This document shows, one piece after another, positions 23,613-35,075 of a DNA stretch of 64,000 bases; the stretch's first letter is position 1, and every line of letters starts with the position of its first letter. Made by a program: the position numbers and the translations under genes. The DNA is taken from contig NC_085101.1 in the NCBI RefSeq assembly GCF_963422355.1, positions 679,001-743,000 of the forward strand. The letters are read 5' to 3'. Under the pieces are notes generated by a model. That model did not search any database and was not told the DNA's origin. It was given only the letters and a program-made list of their open reading frames with translations. This stretch comes from Corticium candelabrum (Eukaryota > Porifera > Homoscleromorpha > Homosclerophorida > Plakinidae).

Positions 23613-25959
23613 GCTGCAGCTGCAGTTGTAAATAAGCAGAACAATCACAATTTACACCACTAGTACGTTTTGTCATGTCTCGGATAAGAAACCTAACTCC
23701 TAACTCGCACAAAAGTGAGGCTTCAAGCTTTGACTTTCAGCAAAATAATGAATAATCAAGTACCAAGTAACCTGTTTTGTCAAGTGCAAAGCTGGTTTAG
23801 ACAACAGCACTGTAGGTTGTTATGACGACTATGTGACGATTATAGATGCAGAGATGCAAAGAATCTAAAATGGCCACCCATACAAAAGTATCCACACGCG
23901 TCTTAGCAAGATTTCTTATAACTTAGTAAAAATCTCAGTCACCTAACGCTCGACTGTAAACGCTCCGAATGGTAACCAGACTACTAGTCCTGACACTAAG
24001 TGTCTCAGAAGCCATCTATCAGCAAGAAAAAAACCGATTTATTCTTTCACATTTCACTTTTGTCAGCCAGGCCTCACTCAAAGCAGCTACAACAATGAGA
24101 GTCATACAAAACAATTTGCTCTTTTCCGAGAAATTGCACTGACCCAACAGCTAGAACTGTGCAAAGTCCACCCAGTATCAGTTAACTGCTGCTACGCAGT
24201 TCTACATAGGGCTTCCACAACGCCATGTTGTTCCGGTCACATGTGAAAATAATAGCTACATGTAATTACCTATTATTAGCTGGTGGAAACTACAGTTTGG
24301 GAGATTGCTGCCACTTCCACAGTGTGCTTACAGTAGCGTGTAGTTGAACATCTATAACTATGCTCAAAGGGGGTGATGTCTCCGTGCATGTGATGATCGT
24401 GTAGGCTTCCGTGCAAGATCCGGGGAGTTGTTTTTATTGATGCAATCAATGTTATTACGTACATCCATCAGGTGTAGCAACGTACAGGTACGGTACATCA
24501 GTCAAAGTATCAAATCCCAAGCTCCATGCATCATTTCCATTTTCAACCATACACACACATGTACTCACAGTAGCAACACAGATTGGACAAGACAAAACCC
24601 ACTTCGTCTATTTAACCAAAAATGAATGAAACAAGTACAAAAACATCTTGAGAAAATGATGGATATGTAGGGATGGGTATGTACTTATTCAAGCTCATCT
24701 CTTACATCACAATCTTTTACCTAAATTAATTGCTTGCGGCAGTTTCAATCTAAAACGCAGCAGTCATGTGTGACACTCACAGTACTCAATTGTGACACTC
24801 ACAGTACTCAATTGTGATGTACAAGATGAACTTGAATAAGTACATATCCATCTCTACACATCATTTTCTTAAAATGTTTATATATTTGTGAAAGGACACT
24901 TCTTTAGCCCTAGACAAACAAACAGTCTATTCTAGTCTTAGACTAGTGGTTGAACTAAAAATTTAGATCAAACTTAGAAAAACAGCTGCTTTGCTGCTGT
25001 GTGCTGTAGGACTAATACTAATGTGAAGACTAAAAGGCCCTAAAACTCCAAGCGGTTCAATTTTCAAATGGTTGGTGGTAGCCGAATGCAGCAACATGAA
25101 TAAGGACAAAGCGGCTCTTTTCATTTCTCCAAAGTTTCATAAATGGCAAGCATGGCAAAGCAAGTCCACAAACTATAGAGAGCATGGGGATAGTCCAAGA
25201 AGCTTTCTATCATCATTGTCATCATCATCATCATCATTAGCCTCAATGCTACATGGTTTAACGTGCATGATTACACGTCTGGGTCACATGACCAAAAACA
25301 AGTTGGCAAAGAGTGGCCTAAAGACACATTATGTCACATGTACCAACATTATGAATTCACATAAATTAACCAAATAATGACTAATAGGCAGTGCTTGTAA
25401 AGTCAGTTAGTTAATTAGCAATAGCGTGGTGCATGCTGAAGAAGTGAGGGTGAGATTGCAGTAATTATAACGTAACTGCAATCGTTCGTATTGTTTGCTG
25501 TGCTCCGTGGCTTCCAGTTCACAACAAGTTTCCTGTGAAAGGGATTTTGCACAAAGACGATAAAGTGGTGAGTAGGATTACAGCATGTAGGTGCAAACGT
25601 GGCATCTCGCTGATTGCATTCTGCCCATTTTATAGCTAACGGAATTCTGTGGGCCACATCCACTGACTTCTTCTAATAGCTTTAATGCTAGCTACTATTA
25701 GCCACGTAGAATCACACGCTCTGCCGGAAAAGCGAGGAAAATGACAAAACCTATCTACACAAGGTGCACATGAGACTGGTTCCACTTTCTGACTGTAATT
25801 TACTACCTTCTTGCAAAAATTCTGTAATCTTTGTCCCCTGCAAATTCAAACAGTGGTGCACAGGTGCAGACTGTAAAATCACCATCAGCATGGTGGGTTT
25901 GTTAAAATTCGAGGTTACTTAGACTGTGTTTCCGGTCATGTGATCAAGACATAATCACA
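23613..25959. other. Intron sequence with small repeats
   Basis: No gene seen. Contents are the fold-back element at 24632-24892 and a (TCA)n run near 25208-25243. A plus-strand stretch at 25479-25560 that looks like a Cys-rich THAP start was rejected. Confidence 0.45.
24632..24892. repeat. Fold-back (inverted repeat) element with internal tandem duplication
   Basis: AAGAAAATGATG...GGATATGTACTTATTCAAG...CATCACAAT on one side is inverted on the other, giving arms of about 75 bases round a loop. Inside, a 22-base unit (GTGACACTCACAGTACTCAA plus TT) occurs twice in tandem at about 24772-24815. No coding potential. Confidence 0.75.
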
Positions 25960-26520
25960 CGTTACTCCACCATGTAAGGTAATGCCAAATTCAATAACAA
26001 ACAGTTCCACATGGTTTCTTGGAGTCCATCTTTTTCCCAAAACTTGTCTTCCTCTTTCTTTACATGCGTGAGCTTAAACGTTGTATTGTGATTTCGATAT
26101 TGCTTCACATCAGATCCAACAAGCTCCATGGATTCAACTCACAATGCGCAACAGGTGATCAAAGCACAACATGACAGCCTCATTCGATTGGTAGAGCTTT
26201 CTGTTGGGAGCAGCAAGCTTAATCTTGGCAAATAGGTCTTCCTTCAAGTCTCTATGATTGAATGAGATTTTCTTCATAGTCACCCATTTCTGCATTGTAT
26301 TTTGCGCACTAGATTTCATTGGTACTTTCTCCACAACAATATTATGGTACGAAGCGTTGTCGAGAACAATGACAGAATTAGGAGAAATGTTGGTCAACAG
26401 CTGCTTAAGAAACCACTCCAAGAAATGCTGTCCGTTCATTTCATCGTGATAGTCTGTACTTTTGGTCTTTAATCAAACTACAAGTTTAGCATTTGGTATC
26501 CACCCGTTGTCCCAGCTAGC
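25960..26520 (-). pseudogene. Tc1-like DDE_3 transposase fragment
   Basis: Minus strand, starting near 26518: GWIPNAKLV, then a stop, then DYHDEMNGQHFLEWFLKQLL, SVIVLDNASYHN (catalytic Asp) and a C-terminal VKQYRNHNTTFKL followed by VKKEEDKFW. This is a widespread invertebrate DDE_3 transposase family. The region that should carry the catalytic Glu appears deleted or altered between about 26130 and 26200. The 5' part is cut off at the (TAA)n tract where LINE-D copy 1 begins. Confidence 0.75.
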
Positions 26521-26523
26521 ATG

Positions 26524-26552
26524 TTAATAATAATAATAATAATAATAATAAT
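26524..26552. repeat. (TAA)n microsatellite at the 5' junction of LINE-D copy 1
   Basis: Nine to ten TAA units directly precede the first LINE-D base (CGTGTCTCAAAAGG). Confidence 0.95.
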
Positions 26553-28961
26553 CGTGTCTCAAAAGGATGGAGAAGTCTCCTGGTCCAGACAAGGTTTATG
26601 GTTTCTGGGTCAAGCGTATCACGTGTCTTCACACTGATCTGACTCGTAACTACAACCTGCTAGTTCAGAATCCAGACTCTGAACCCGACTGGTTGTCTCA
26701 AGGAATAACCACTCTGATTCCTAAGAATGACAAGACTGACCAGGCCAAAAATTACCGGCCTATCACGTGTCTGTCTGTCTTCTATAAGACCCTCACCTCA
26801 GTCATCAGGCAGAAGATTGCAGGGCATTTGGATCAGAGAAACCTCATGGCTCTGGAGCAGATGGGTTGTCGACAGGGATCTTTTGGTGCAAAAGATCAGC
26901 TGTTGATCAACAAGCTGCTTACCGAAGACTGTAGGACCAGACACAGAGCTTGAGCATGGCTTGGGTGGACTACCAGAAAGCCTATGACAGCGTGCCACAC
27001 AGTTGGTTGCTCCAATGCCTTCAGCTGCATAAGATCAGTCCAGTCTTCTGCGGGTTCTTGTCACGTGTGATGAAGAGTTGGAGGACATCGATGGTGCTTT
27101 CTTGCAGGAATAGTACAATCAAGACAAGGCTTATGCAGATCAGGAGGGGTATTTTCCAAGGTGACTCACTTTCTCCACTTCTCTTCTGTATGGCACTCAA
27201 TCCTCTGAGCAAGGAGCTGAACAGAACCGATTACGACTACCGGATGACCACTGGCCATGGTGAGACTGCCAAACGTCAGCTTATCAGTCATCTACTTTAC
27301 ATGGATGATCTGAAGCTGTATGGCAGAAACTCTGATCAGTTGGATGGGTTGTTGCACACGTTCGTACCTTCTCTGATGACATCCAGATGAAGTTTGGTCT
27401 GGACAAATGTGCTGTTGCACACTTTGTCAACGGCAGGCTATCTGGACACAACTCTGGAGTGACGGTAGGAAAAACCGAAACCATCAACTGTCTGGAACCG
27501 GGTCAAGTCTACAAGTACTTGGGTGTAGATGAGAGTAACGGTATTCAGCACAGCATGATGCGAGAGAGACTCCGTCGTGAGTACTTGCGCAGAGTGAAGA
27601 TGGTTCTCCAAACTGAGTTGTATGGTCGAAACAAGATTCTAGCCATCAATGGGTTTGCACTACCGGTTCTCACTTACGGTTTTGGCGTCATTCATTGGGG
27701 ATGCACGAACCTGCGACAGCTTGATCAACAGACCAGAAAGCTCCTCTCTGTGCGCGGTGTCCACCATCCTGCTGCAGATGTTGACCGACCGTACACTCCT
27801 TGAAGTGATGAGGGTAGGGGGTTACAACAGATTGAGTCAACATATCAATCTTGTATTGTGAGGCTGAACTGTTACCTTGCTGACAGTTCTGATCCTTTCA
27901 TGCAGATGATACGGGAGTGTGACTCTGAAAAATCTTCACACTCGATCAAGCACATGGCTTGTCAGTTTACTGTACAGCTGTGAAGGAGTCTTGCTTCGGA
28001 CAACAAGTCGCAGAACTTACACAGGAATGCATCCATATCGGTTGAAGGTGGCTTTGAGCAAGCGCCTGAAACAGATGTGAGACATGACCGTACGTGTTGA
28101 AGTTCTCTTCGCGTGCAGTCCTGGAGCAGGAAGCCTATGCACGGGCAGTATCACCGTCTCACTGAGCAACCGCCTGTGGACATGAAAGAGAATCTTCCTG
28201 CTGCAACTGAGGGACTGGTTCTTGCTGCTCAAGACCAACCTCTACGGACTCGGTACTATGAGCGCAAGATTCTACATCGTGATGTCAGTCCTACTTGCAG
28301 AATGTGCAGTGTAGGCCTGGAAACCGTCGACCGCATTGTGGCAGGCTGTAGTGCTTTGGCACCAACGGACTACACTGATCGACACAATCAGGTGGCCTCC
28401 ATCATCATTCACTGGGATGTTTGTCGCCATTTGGTGTTCCAGTGGAGAGCAGATGGTACTGGCATCATCCTGATAGGCTTGTGGAGACGAATGACATTAC
28501 TATGATGTGGGATACAGCCATCTCCACTGCCAGGAAGATCAAAGCCAATCGTCCAGACATCTGTCTCAGAAATAGGAAGACAAACACTTGTCTTCTTATT
28601 GATATCAACTGTCCTGCTGATGGCAACATTGGCAAGAAACATGCTGAGAAGTTGGCGAAGTACAGCGACTTGCGAGTGGAGATAAGCCGCATGTGGCATT
28701 GTCGAACACTAGTGATTCCGGTGGTCTTGGAAGCTTTGGGCACAGTGCACGCAGGTATTGCACGGTGGCTGGACATTATTCCAGGTCATCACAACCTGCA
28801 GCACTTACAGAAAACAGTGCTTCTGGGATCTACTCAGATCCTTCGTAAAGTCATGTCTTCTTTCTAGACAGCCGTGATGGTCTAAGTACTTTTTAAGCAG
28901 GGTTTGCTTCCAGTACTTAAAATAGACTTTACAAACCAGACTGATCTGGTTGAGCACAACA
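26553..28961 (+). mobile_element. LINE-D copy 1: Dong/R4-like RLE LINE, 5'-truncated
   Basis: This copy begins inside the RT fingers and runs to the 3' end. It is about 95% alike to copy 2 by eye. Both copies are bounded by TAA repeats, the hallmark of Dong (an R4-clade element known to insert in TAA repeats). RT motif A is complete here and a 24-base stretch in the linker before the endonuclease is missing. The clade call is inferred from target and domain layout. Confidence 0.88.
26567..28867 (+). pseudogene. LINE-D copy 1 RT and RLE coding region
   Basis: Frames at 26567-26953, 26950-27390, 27387-27803, 28113-28505 and 28421-28867 follow each other with frameshifts. Key blocks are SPGPDKVYGFWVKR, KNYRPITCLSVFYKTLTSVI, AWVDYQKAYDSVPHSW (motif A), GIFQGDSLSPLLFCMALNPL (motif B) and the YMDD box at 27298-27309. 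After the thumb come the CRMC...C knuckle, RHNQVA, NRPDICL, LLIDINCP and KYSDLRVEI, the RLE. At least four frame breaks show it is inactive. Confidence 0.85.
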
Positions 28962-28977
28962 AATAATAATAATAATA
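28962..28977. repeat. (AAT)n joint between the two LINE-D copies
   Basis: About five AAT units separate the 3' end of copy 1 (GAGCACAACA) from the start of copy 2. Confidence 0.9.
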
Positions 28978-30261
28978 TTGATGGAAGATGGACGTCTAGC
29001 TGTATCGCTCGTCTCAGAGCTAGCTGAGGAGCGCGTTCCTTGTCGGGAAACCAGGACAGGGCTTGAAAAGTCGGCATCTGGAATCACTGGAGCTGTTCGG
29101 AAGACCATGAATAGTTCTGGGTGTAGGGAGACTGGTCGAACCATCTCTCATGCGGTGTCTGATTTGAATTTGGCTTCAAATCCCGCTGACAAGACTACTG
29201 TGATGCCCGCCGTTCCTAGCAAATCTTGTGTTTCGGCTAACAGAAACGACAATGCAACAAGACGACAGAAATGGACGCGACAAATAAATAGGGAAGTGAT
29301 GTTTTGTTATTACCACGTGCTGTTGTCATGCAAGTTCTCTGCTTTCAGAAAACCCATGCATCAGCTGTGGTGTAAACAAAATCCTTCTCTGACTGACGTC
29401 TCTGAGCATCGTTTGGCAGACCAGAAGCAATATCTCCTAACTTCTGGAAGCCTGACTGAATCAGAGTTGGAGGAGATTAAACGCGAGGCCGCACAGGATG
29501 GAAAGCCCGTCTCAGATTTGTTATCTGTCACGACTGATGTTTGTCCTGGTGTGCAGATGTCGGCGTTGGATGTGGTTTCTGCTCTATCAGCTGATAGTTT
29601 AGTTGTCATGCCTTTGCTTGACAATGTGTCACCTTGCATGGCTTCAGTCAGGATGGTGCCTGCTGCACGTGGTGGGAAACCTATCGTGTCAATGATGCAA
29701 GAGAATCATGAGTTTGCTAATCACTTAGAAGATGGCTCCCTTGTTCAGTCAGTCACTGTTCTCTCTAAGGACTGCTCATCTGCAAGAGGTGGTGCTGATA
29801 TCCTATCCTTAGATGACACTTTGGATTCAGTTCAGTGCTGTCAGGGAATCACCATCCCTTGTGACTCTGTGAGCTCTGATCTGATGACTACACATCCTAG
29901 TATAGCTTCTCGGCTAGAAAGGATGGAAACTCCTACATCTCAACTCAGTCCAGACTGCTGCCAAACGGAGGATGGTCTTTCGCTTGATACTGATGCTGCT
30001 GTGGACCCTGCACTTCGTCGAGAGTTTCTTGAGAAGTTGCAGAAAGTCAGGCAAATTCCTATCTGTGAGAGACAATGCCTTCCAAGGATCTTTGTGAACA
30101 GTGGAACCCTGAAGTTTATTGGTGACCTTAACACGATCATCAGTTCGTTAAAGGATGAACCAGATATGAATGAAATCAGTTACCTGGTATACTCTGCTGC
30201 TTCGCTAGTGTCCAAAAGACGGGGCTTAAAGACGACAAAGTCACCAATTCTCAAACACTGA
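28978..30261 (+). pseudogene. LINE-D N-terminal region with Myb-like DNA-binding motif
   Basis: A 427-codon frame. Residues about 99-165 read RRQKWTRQINREVMFCYY, then FRKPMHQLWCKQ, HRLADQK and LTESELEEIKREA. This is the Myb/SANT-like DNA-binding block that precedes the RT in many metazoan elements of this group. The rest is Ser/Thr-rich with no further domain. The frame closes just before the RT frame opens (30282), so a one- or two-base change probably split a single long ORF. I start at the first ATG after the AAT joint. Confidence 0.7.
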
Positions 30262-30281
30262 CATGGAGACGAACGCTGAAT

Positions 30282-32973
30282 ATGGAGATTCTCACACTTC
30301 GACGTGCGATCTCACTGTTGCTGGAGGTTAGAAAGGGTTCATCGAGCATTCGTATGTTACATGAACTCCAACTTCTTCGGCATCGGTTGGGCATTTCCTG
30401 TTCGGAGAGTTGTGAGGTCTCCATTAATCGATTGAAAATGGAACTTAAGTCCAAGGTCAAGCGAACCAGGAGGCTGGAGAAGAATCGTAAGAGACTTCGC
30501 CTGAATGGTTTGTTTCAACGAGATGCTGGACAGTTTTACGGAGAGCTGGGTAAGCAGACTATCCAGGTCACTTCTCCGCCATCCGAGTCTAAGATCGAGC
30601 AGTATTGGGGTGGTATCCTAGAATCTGAGGTTTATCACAATGAGTCTGCCTTCTGGCTGAGACGTCAAACCGATGGCGAGACGCAGCGGAAAGATGAGCA
30701 GCAATGGTTACCTATCTCAGACAATGAGATCACATCGTGTCTCAAAAGGATGCGGAACTGGAAGTCTCCTGGTCCAGACAAGGTTTATGGTTTCTGGATC
30801 AAGCGTATCACGTGTCTTCACACTGATCTGACTCGTAACTACAACCTGCTGGTTCAGAATCCAGACTCTGTACTCGACTGGTTGTCTCAAGGAATAACCA
30901 CTCTGATTCCTAAGAATGACAAGACTGACCAGGCCAAAAATTACCGGCCTATCACGTGCCTGTCTGTCTTCTATAACACCCTCACCTCAGTCATCAGGCA
31001 GAAGATTGCAGGGCATTTGGATCAGAGAAACCTCATGGCTCCGGAGCGAAAGGGTTGTCGGCAGGGATCTTTTGGTGCAAAGGATCAGCTGTTGATCAAC
31101 AAGCTGCTTACCGAAGACTGTAAAACCAGGCACAAAAGCTTGAGCATGGCTTGGGTGGACTACCACATCGATGGTGCTATCTTGCAGGAATAGTACGATC
31201 AAAATAAGGCTTATGCAGATCAGGAGGGGTATTTTCCAAGGTGTCTCACTTTCTCCACTTCTCTTCTGTATGGCACTCAATCCTCTGAGCAAGGAGCTGA
31301 ACAGAACCGGTTACGGCTACCGGATGACCACTGGCCATGGTGAGACTGCCAAACGTCAGCTTATCAGTCATCTACTTTACATGGATGATCTGAAGCTGTA
31401 TGGCAGAAACTCTGATCAGTTGGATGGATTGTTGCACACGTTCGTACCTTCTCTGATGACATCCAGATGAAGTTTGGTCTGGACAAATGTGCTGTTGCAC
31501 ACTTTATCAACGGCAGGCTATCTGGACACAACTCTGGAGTGACGGTAGGAAAAACCGAAACCATCAACTGTCTGGAACCGGGTCAAGTCTACAAGTACTT
31601 GGGTGTAGATGAGAGTAACGGTATTCAGCACAGCATGAGGCGAGAGAGACTCCGTCGTGAGTACTTGCGCAGAGTGAAGATGGTTCTCCAGACTGAGTTG
31701 TATGGTCGAAACAAGATTCTAGCCATCAATGGGTTTGCACTACCGGTTCTCACTTACGGTTTTGGCGTCATTCATTGGGGATGCACGAACCTGCAGCAGC
31801 TCGATCGACAGACCAGAAAGCTCCTATCTATGCATGGTGTCCACCATCCTGCTGCAGACGTTGACCGACCGTACACTCCTTGAAGTGATAGGGGTAAGGG
31901 GTTATAACAGATTGAGTCAACATATCAATCTTGTATTGTGAGGCTGAACTGTTACCTTGCTGACAGTTCTGATCCTTTCATGCAGATGATACGGGAGTGT
32001 GACTCTGAAAAATCTTCACACTCGATCAAGCGCATGGCTTGTCGGTTTACTGTACAGCTGTGGAAGAGTCTTGCTTCGGACAACAAGTCGCAGAACTTAC
32101 ACAGGAATGCATCCATATCGGTTGAATGTGGCTTCGAACAAGCGCCTGAAACAGATGCGAGACATGACCGTACGTGTTGAAGTTCTCTTCGTGTGCAGTC
32201 CTGGAGCAGGAAGCCTATGCACGGGCAGTATCACCGTCTCACTGAGCAACCGCCTGTGGACATGAAAGAGACCTACGGATGGCTAAAGGCAGCGAATCTT
32301 CCTGCTGCAACTGAGGGACTGGTTCTTGCTGCTCAAGACCAACCTCTTCGGACTCGGTACTATGAGTGCAAGATTCTACATCGTGATGTCAGTCCTACTT
32401 GCCGAATGTGCAGTGTAGGCCTGGAAACCGTCGACCGCATTGTGGCAGGCTGTAGTGCTTTGGCACCGACGGACTACACTGATCGACACAATCAGGTGGC
32501 CTCCATCATCATTCACTGGGATGTTTGTCGCCATTTTGGGGTTCCAGTGGAGAGCAGATGGTACCGGCATCATCCCGATAGGCCTGTGGAGACGAATGAC
32601 ATTACTATGATGTGGGATACCACCATCTCCACTGCCAGGAAGATCAAAGCCAATCGTCCAGACATCTGTCTCAAAAATAGGAAGACAAACACTTGTCTTC
32701 TTATTGATATCAGCTGTCCGGTTGATGGCAACATTGGCAAGAAACATGTTGAGAAGTTGGCGAAGTACAGCGACTTGCGAGGAGATAAGTCGCATGTGGC
32801 ATTGTCGAACACTGGTGGTTCCGGCGGTCTTGGGACCTTTGGGCACAGTGCACGCAGGTATTGCACAATGGCTGGACATTATTCCAGGTCATCACAACCT
32901 GCAGCACTTACAAAAAAAAACAGTGCTTCTGGGATCTACTTGGATCCTTCATAAAGTCATGTCTTCTTTCTAG
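30282..32973 (+). pseudogene. LINE-D copy 2 RT and restriction-like endonuclease
   Basis: The RT start (LRRAISLLLEVRKGS..., SPGPDKVYGFWIKR, NYRPITCLSVFYNTL) lies at 30282-31160. Motif A is deleted at 31165. Motif B GIFQGVSLSPLLF has Val where copy 1 has the usual Asp. YMDD is at 31378-31389. The RLE part at 32193-32973 has TCRMCSVGLETVDRIVAGC, DRHNQVA, NRPDICLKNRK, CLLIDISCPVDGN and KYSDLR. Final residues GTVHAGIAQWLDIIPGHH are conserved in all LINE-D copies. Frameshifts occur near 31470 and 32800. Confidence 0.85.
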
Positions 32974-33072
32974 ACAGCCGTGATGGTCTAAGTACTTCTG
33001 AAGCAAGGTTTGCTTCCGGTACTTGTAATAGACTTTACAAACTAGACTGATCTGGTTAAGCACGACATAATA

Positions 33073-33483
33073 GCCGTGGCTTAGTGGTTAGCAACAATGG
33101 CTACCACTCCATAGTTTGGAGGTTCAAACCCCAGTGACGACGGTAAATTATGAAACTTGTCTGTCTTTCTCTCTCATGTTTTTCTAGCTTTATCCATGAG
33201 ACTATGACTCGTTTCAGTCGTTGGGGAGTTTCTGTGGTCAAGCGAACAATCCATTGACGATGACGTGCAGTGCTTTCCTGGTGGTCATTTATATCCACTA
33301 GGCGTGCTGTACCGATGTTCGCGGTCACCGTAATCCCTGCAATCTATATCGAATTGGCTAGTCATTGATCGCCGTGTGGACTACACGGAAACATGTACCC
33401 CGCTGGGCTCACCTGCCGGGTTGGTGGACGCCCAGATGGGGGTAAAGACCCCACCTGCCCATTATGGAGGGGCATAGCAACAC

Positions 33484-33484
<1 letters not shown>
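33073..33484 (+). mobile_element. tRNA-derived SINE, copy 1
   Basis: The head GCCGTGGCTTAGTGGTTAG carries a pol III A box (TGGCTTAGTGG), and GGTTCAAACCCC about 40 bases on is an excellent B box. A body of about 340 bases follows, ending GGGGCATAGCAACACA and a TAA tract. It follows the LINE-D copy 2 tail directly. No coding capacity. Confidence 0.85.

Positions 33485-33537
<53 letters not shown>
33485..33537. repeat. (TAA)n microsatellite between SINE copies 1 and 2
   Basis: About 17 perfect TAA units, the longest TAA tract in the window. Confidence 0.97.
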
Positions 33538-33543
33538 GTCACC

Positions 33544-33957
33544 ACCGTGGCTTAGTGGTTAGCGACAATGGCTACCACTCCATGGTTTGGGGGTTCAAAC
33601 CCCAGTGACGACAGTAAATTGTGAAACTTGTCTGTCTTTCTTTCTCATGTTTCTCTAGCTTTATCCATGAGACTATGACTCGTTTCAGTCGTTGGGGAGT
33701 TTCTGTGGTCTGGCGAACGGTCCGTTGACGATGACGTTCAGTGCTTTCCTGGTGGTCGTTGATATCCACTAGGCGTGCTGTCCACGAGTTCGCGGTCACC
33801 GTAATGCCTGCAATCTATATCGAATTGGCTAGTCATTGATCGCCGTATGGACTACACGGAAACATGTACCCCGCTGGGCTCACCCACTGGGTTGGTGGGC
33901 GCCCAGATGGGGGTAAAGACCCCACTTGCCCATTATGGAGGGGCATAGCGACACACA
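33544..33957 (+). mobile_element. tRNA-derived SINE, copy 2
   Basis: Same A box and B box as copy 1 (GGGGGTTCAAACCCC forms a full T-arm-like stem) and the same body. It ends GGGGCATAGCGACACACA and (TAA)n. Divergence from copy 1 is a few percent by eye. Confidence 0.85.
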
Positions 33958-33969
33958 TAATAATAATAT

Positions 33970-34381
33970 GCCGTGGCTTAGTGGTTAGCGACAATGGCTA
34001 CCACTCCATAGTTTGGGGGTTCAAACCCCAGTGACGACAGTAAATTATGAAACTTGTCTGTCTTTCTCTCTCATGTTTCTCTAGCTTTATCCATGAGACT
34101 ATGACTCGTTTCAGTCATTGGGAAGTTCTGTGGTCTGGCGAATAGTCCGTTGACGATGACGTTCAGTGCTTTCCTAGTGGTCATCGATATCCACTAGGCG
34201 TGCTGTCCTGATGCTCGCAGTCACCATAATGCCTGCAATCTATATCGAATTGGCTAGTCATTGATCGCCGTGTGGACTACACAAAAACATGTACCCCGCT
34301 GGGCTCACCTGCCCGGTTGGTAGACGCCCAGATGGGGGTAAAGACCCCACTTGTCCATTATGGAGGGGCATAGTGACACAT
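33970..34381 (+). mobile_element. tRNA-derived SINE, copy 3
   Basis: Same head and body. A short TAA run (33957-33969) precedes it, and its own 3' tail is reduced to ACACATTTAG. Confidence 0.85.
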
Positions 34382-34391
34382 TTAGGTCATT

Positions 34392-34806
34392 GCCGTGACT
34401 TAGTGGTTAGCAACAATGGCTACCACTCCCTGGTTTGAGGGTTCAAACCCCGGTGACGACAGTAAATTATGAAACTTGTGTCTTTCTTTCTCATGTTTCT
34501 CTAGCTCTATCCATGAGACTATGACTCGTTTCAGTCGTTGGGAAGTTTCTGTGGTCTGGCGAACGGTCTGTTGACGATGATGTTCAGTGCTTTCCTGGTG
34601 GTCATTTATATCCACTAGGCGTGCTTTATCGAGTTTGCGGTCACCATAATGCCTGCAATCTATATCAAATTGGCTAGTCATTGATCGCCGTGTGGACTAC
34701 ACAGAAACATGTACCCTGCTGGGCTCACCTGCCGGGTTGGTGGGCGCCCAGATGAGGGTAAAGACCCCACTTGCCCATTATGGAGGCGCATAACAACACA
34801 CATAAT
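34392..34806 (+). mobile_element. tRNA-derived SINE, copy 4
   Basis: Same family. The A box is mutated (GCCGTGACTTAGTGG) and the B box is intact. It ends ACACACATAATA with only one or two TAA units. This is the last member of the head-to-tail series. Confidence 0.85.
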
Positions 34807-35075
34807 ACGTTGGCCTTTTCCAGAAGGGCTCTTCCAACCTTCTTCCTTGATCATCAACTCACAGCCTCTATGGTGCTATATTTGAATTTGCAAATGTTTC
34901 GTCAAGGTAAATTACTGGTCTATTCTCTTAGACTTTCCTGTATTCTCTCATCTTCCTGAGATAGAAATGGCATTGCTCTATAATATCTCTTCGTTCGTAG
35001 AAGAACATTTTGTCATCTCTCTGACAGTACTTAAATCCCATACTTCGTAGTAGAAAAAAAAACATTGTTACACAA

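Larger units (their letters stand above)
28978..33067 (+). mobile_element. LINE-D copy 2: near full-length Dong/R4-like RLE LINE
   Basis: About 4.1 kb in the same orientation as copy 1. It holds a 427-codon N-terminal frame, RT, thumb, knuckle and RLE, then the same 3' tail (CTGATCTGGTTAAGCACGAC). An internal deletion of about 110 bases at 31165-31168 removes RT motif A and its catalytic Asp, so this copy cannot have moved by its own enzyme after that loss. The 3' end joins the first SINE through a short TAA. Confidence 0.88.

Noticed and set aside
24772..24815. CRISPR-like repeat
   Set aside because: Only two adjacent 22-base copies with no spacers, inside a eukaryotic fold-back element.
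25479..25560. Cys-rich CCAPW start resembling a THAP domain
   Set aside because: The second Cys of the C-x-C pair is missing and no AVPTIF or Cys/His pair follows.
33481..34806. Tandem (satellite-like) repeat explanation for the SINE array
   Set aside because: Each unit has its own tRNA head and TAA tail of different length, and units differ from one another, so serial insertion explains it better; unequal exchange is not fully excluded.
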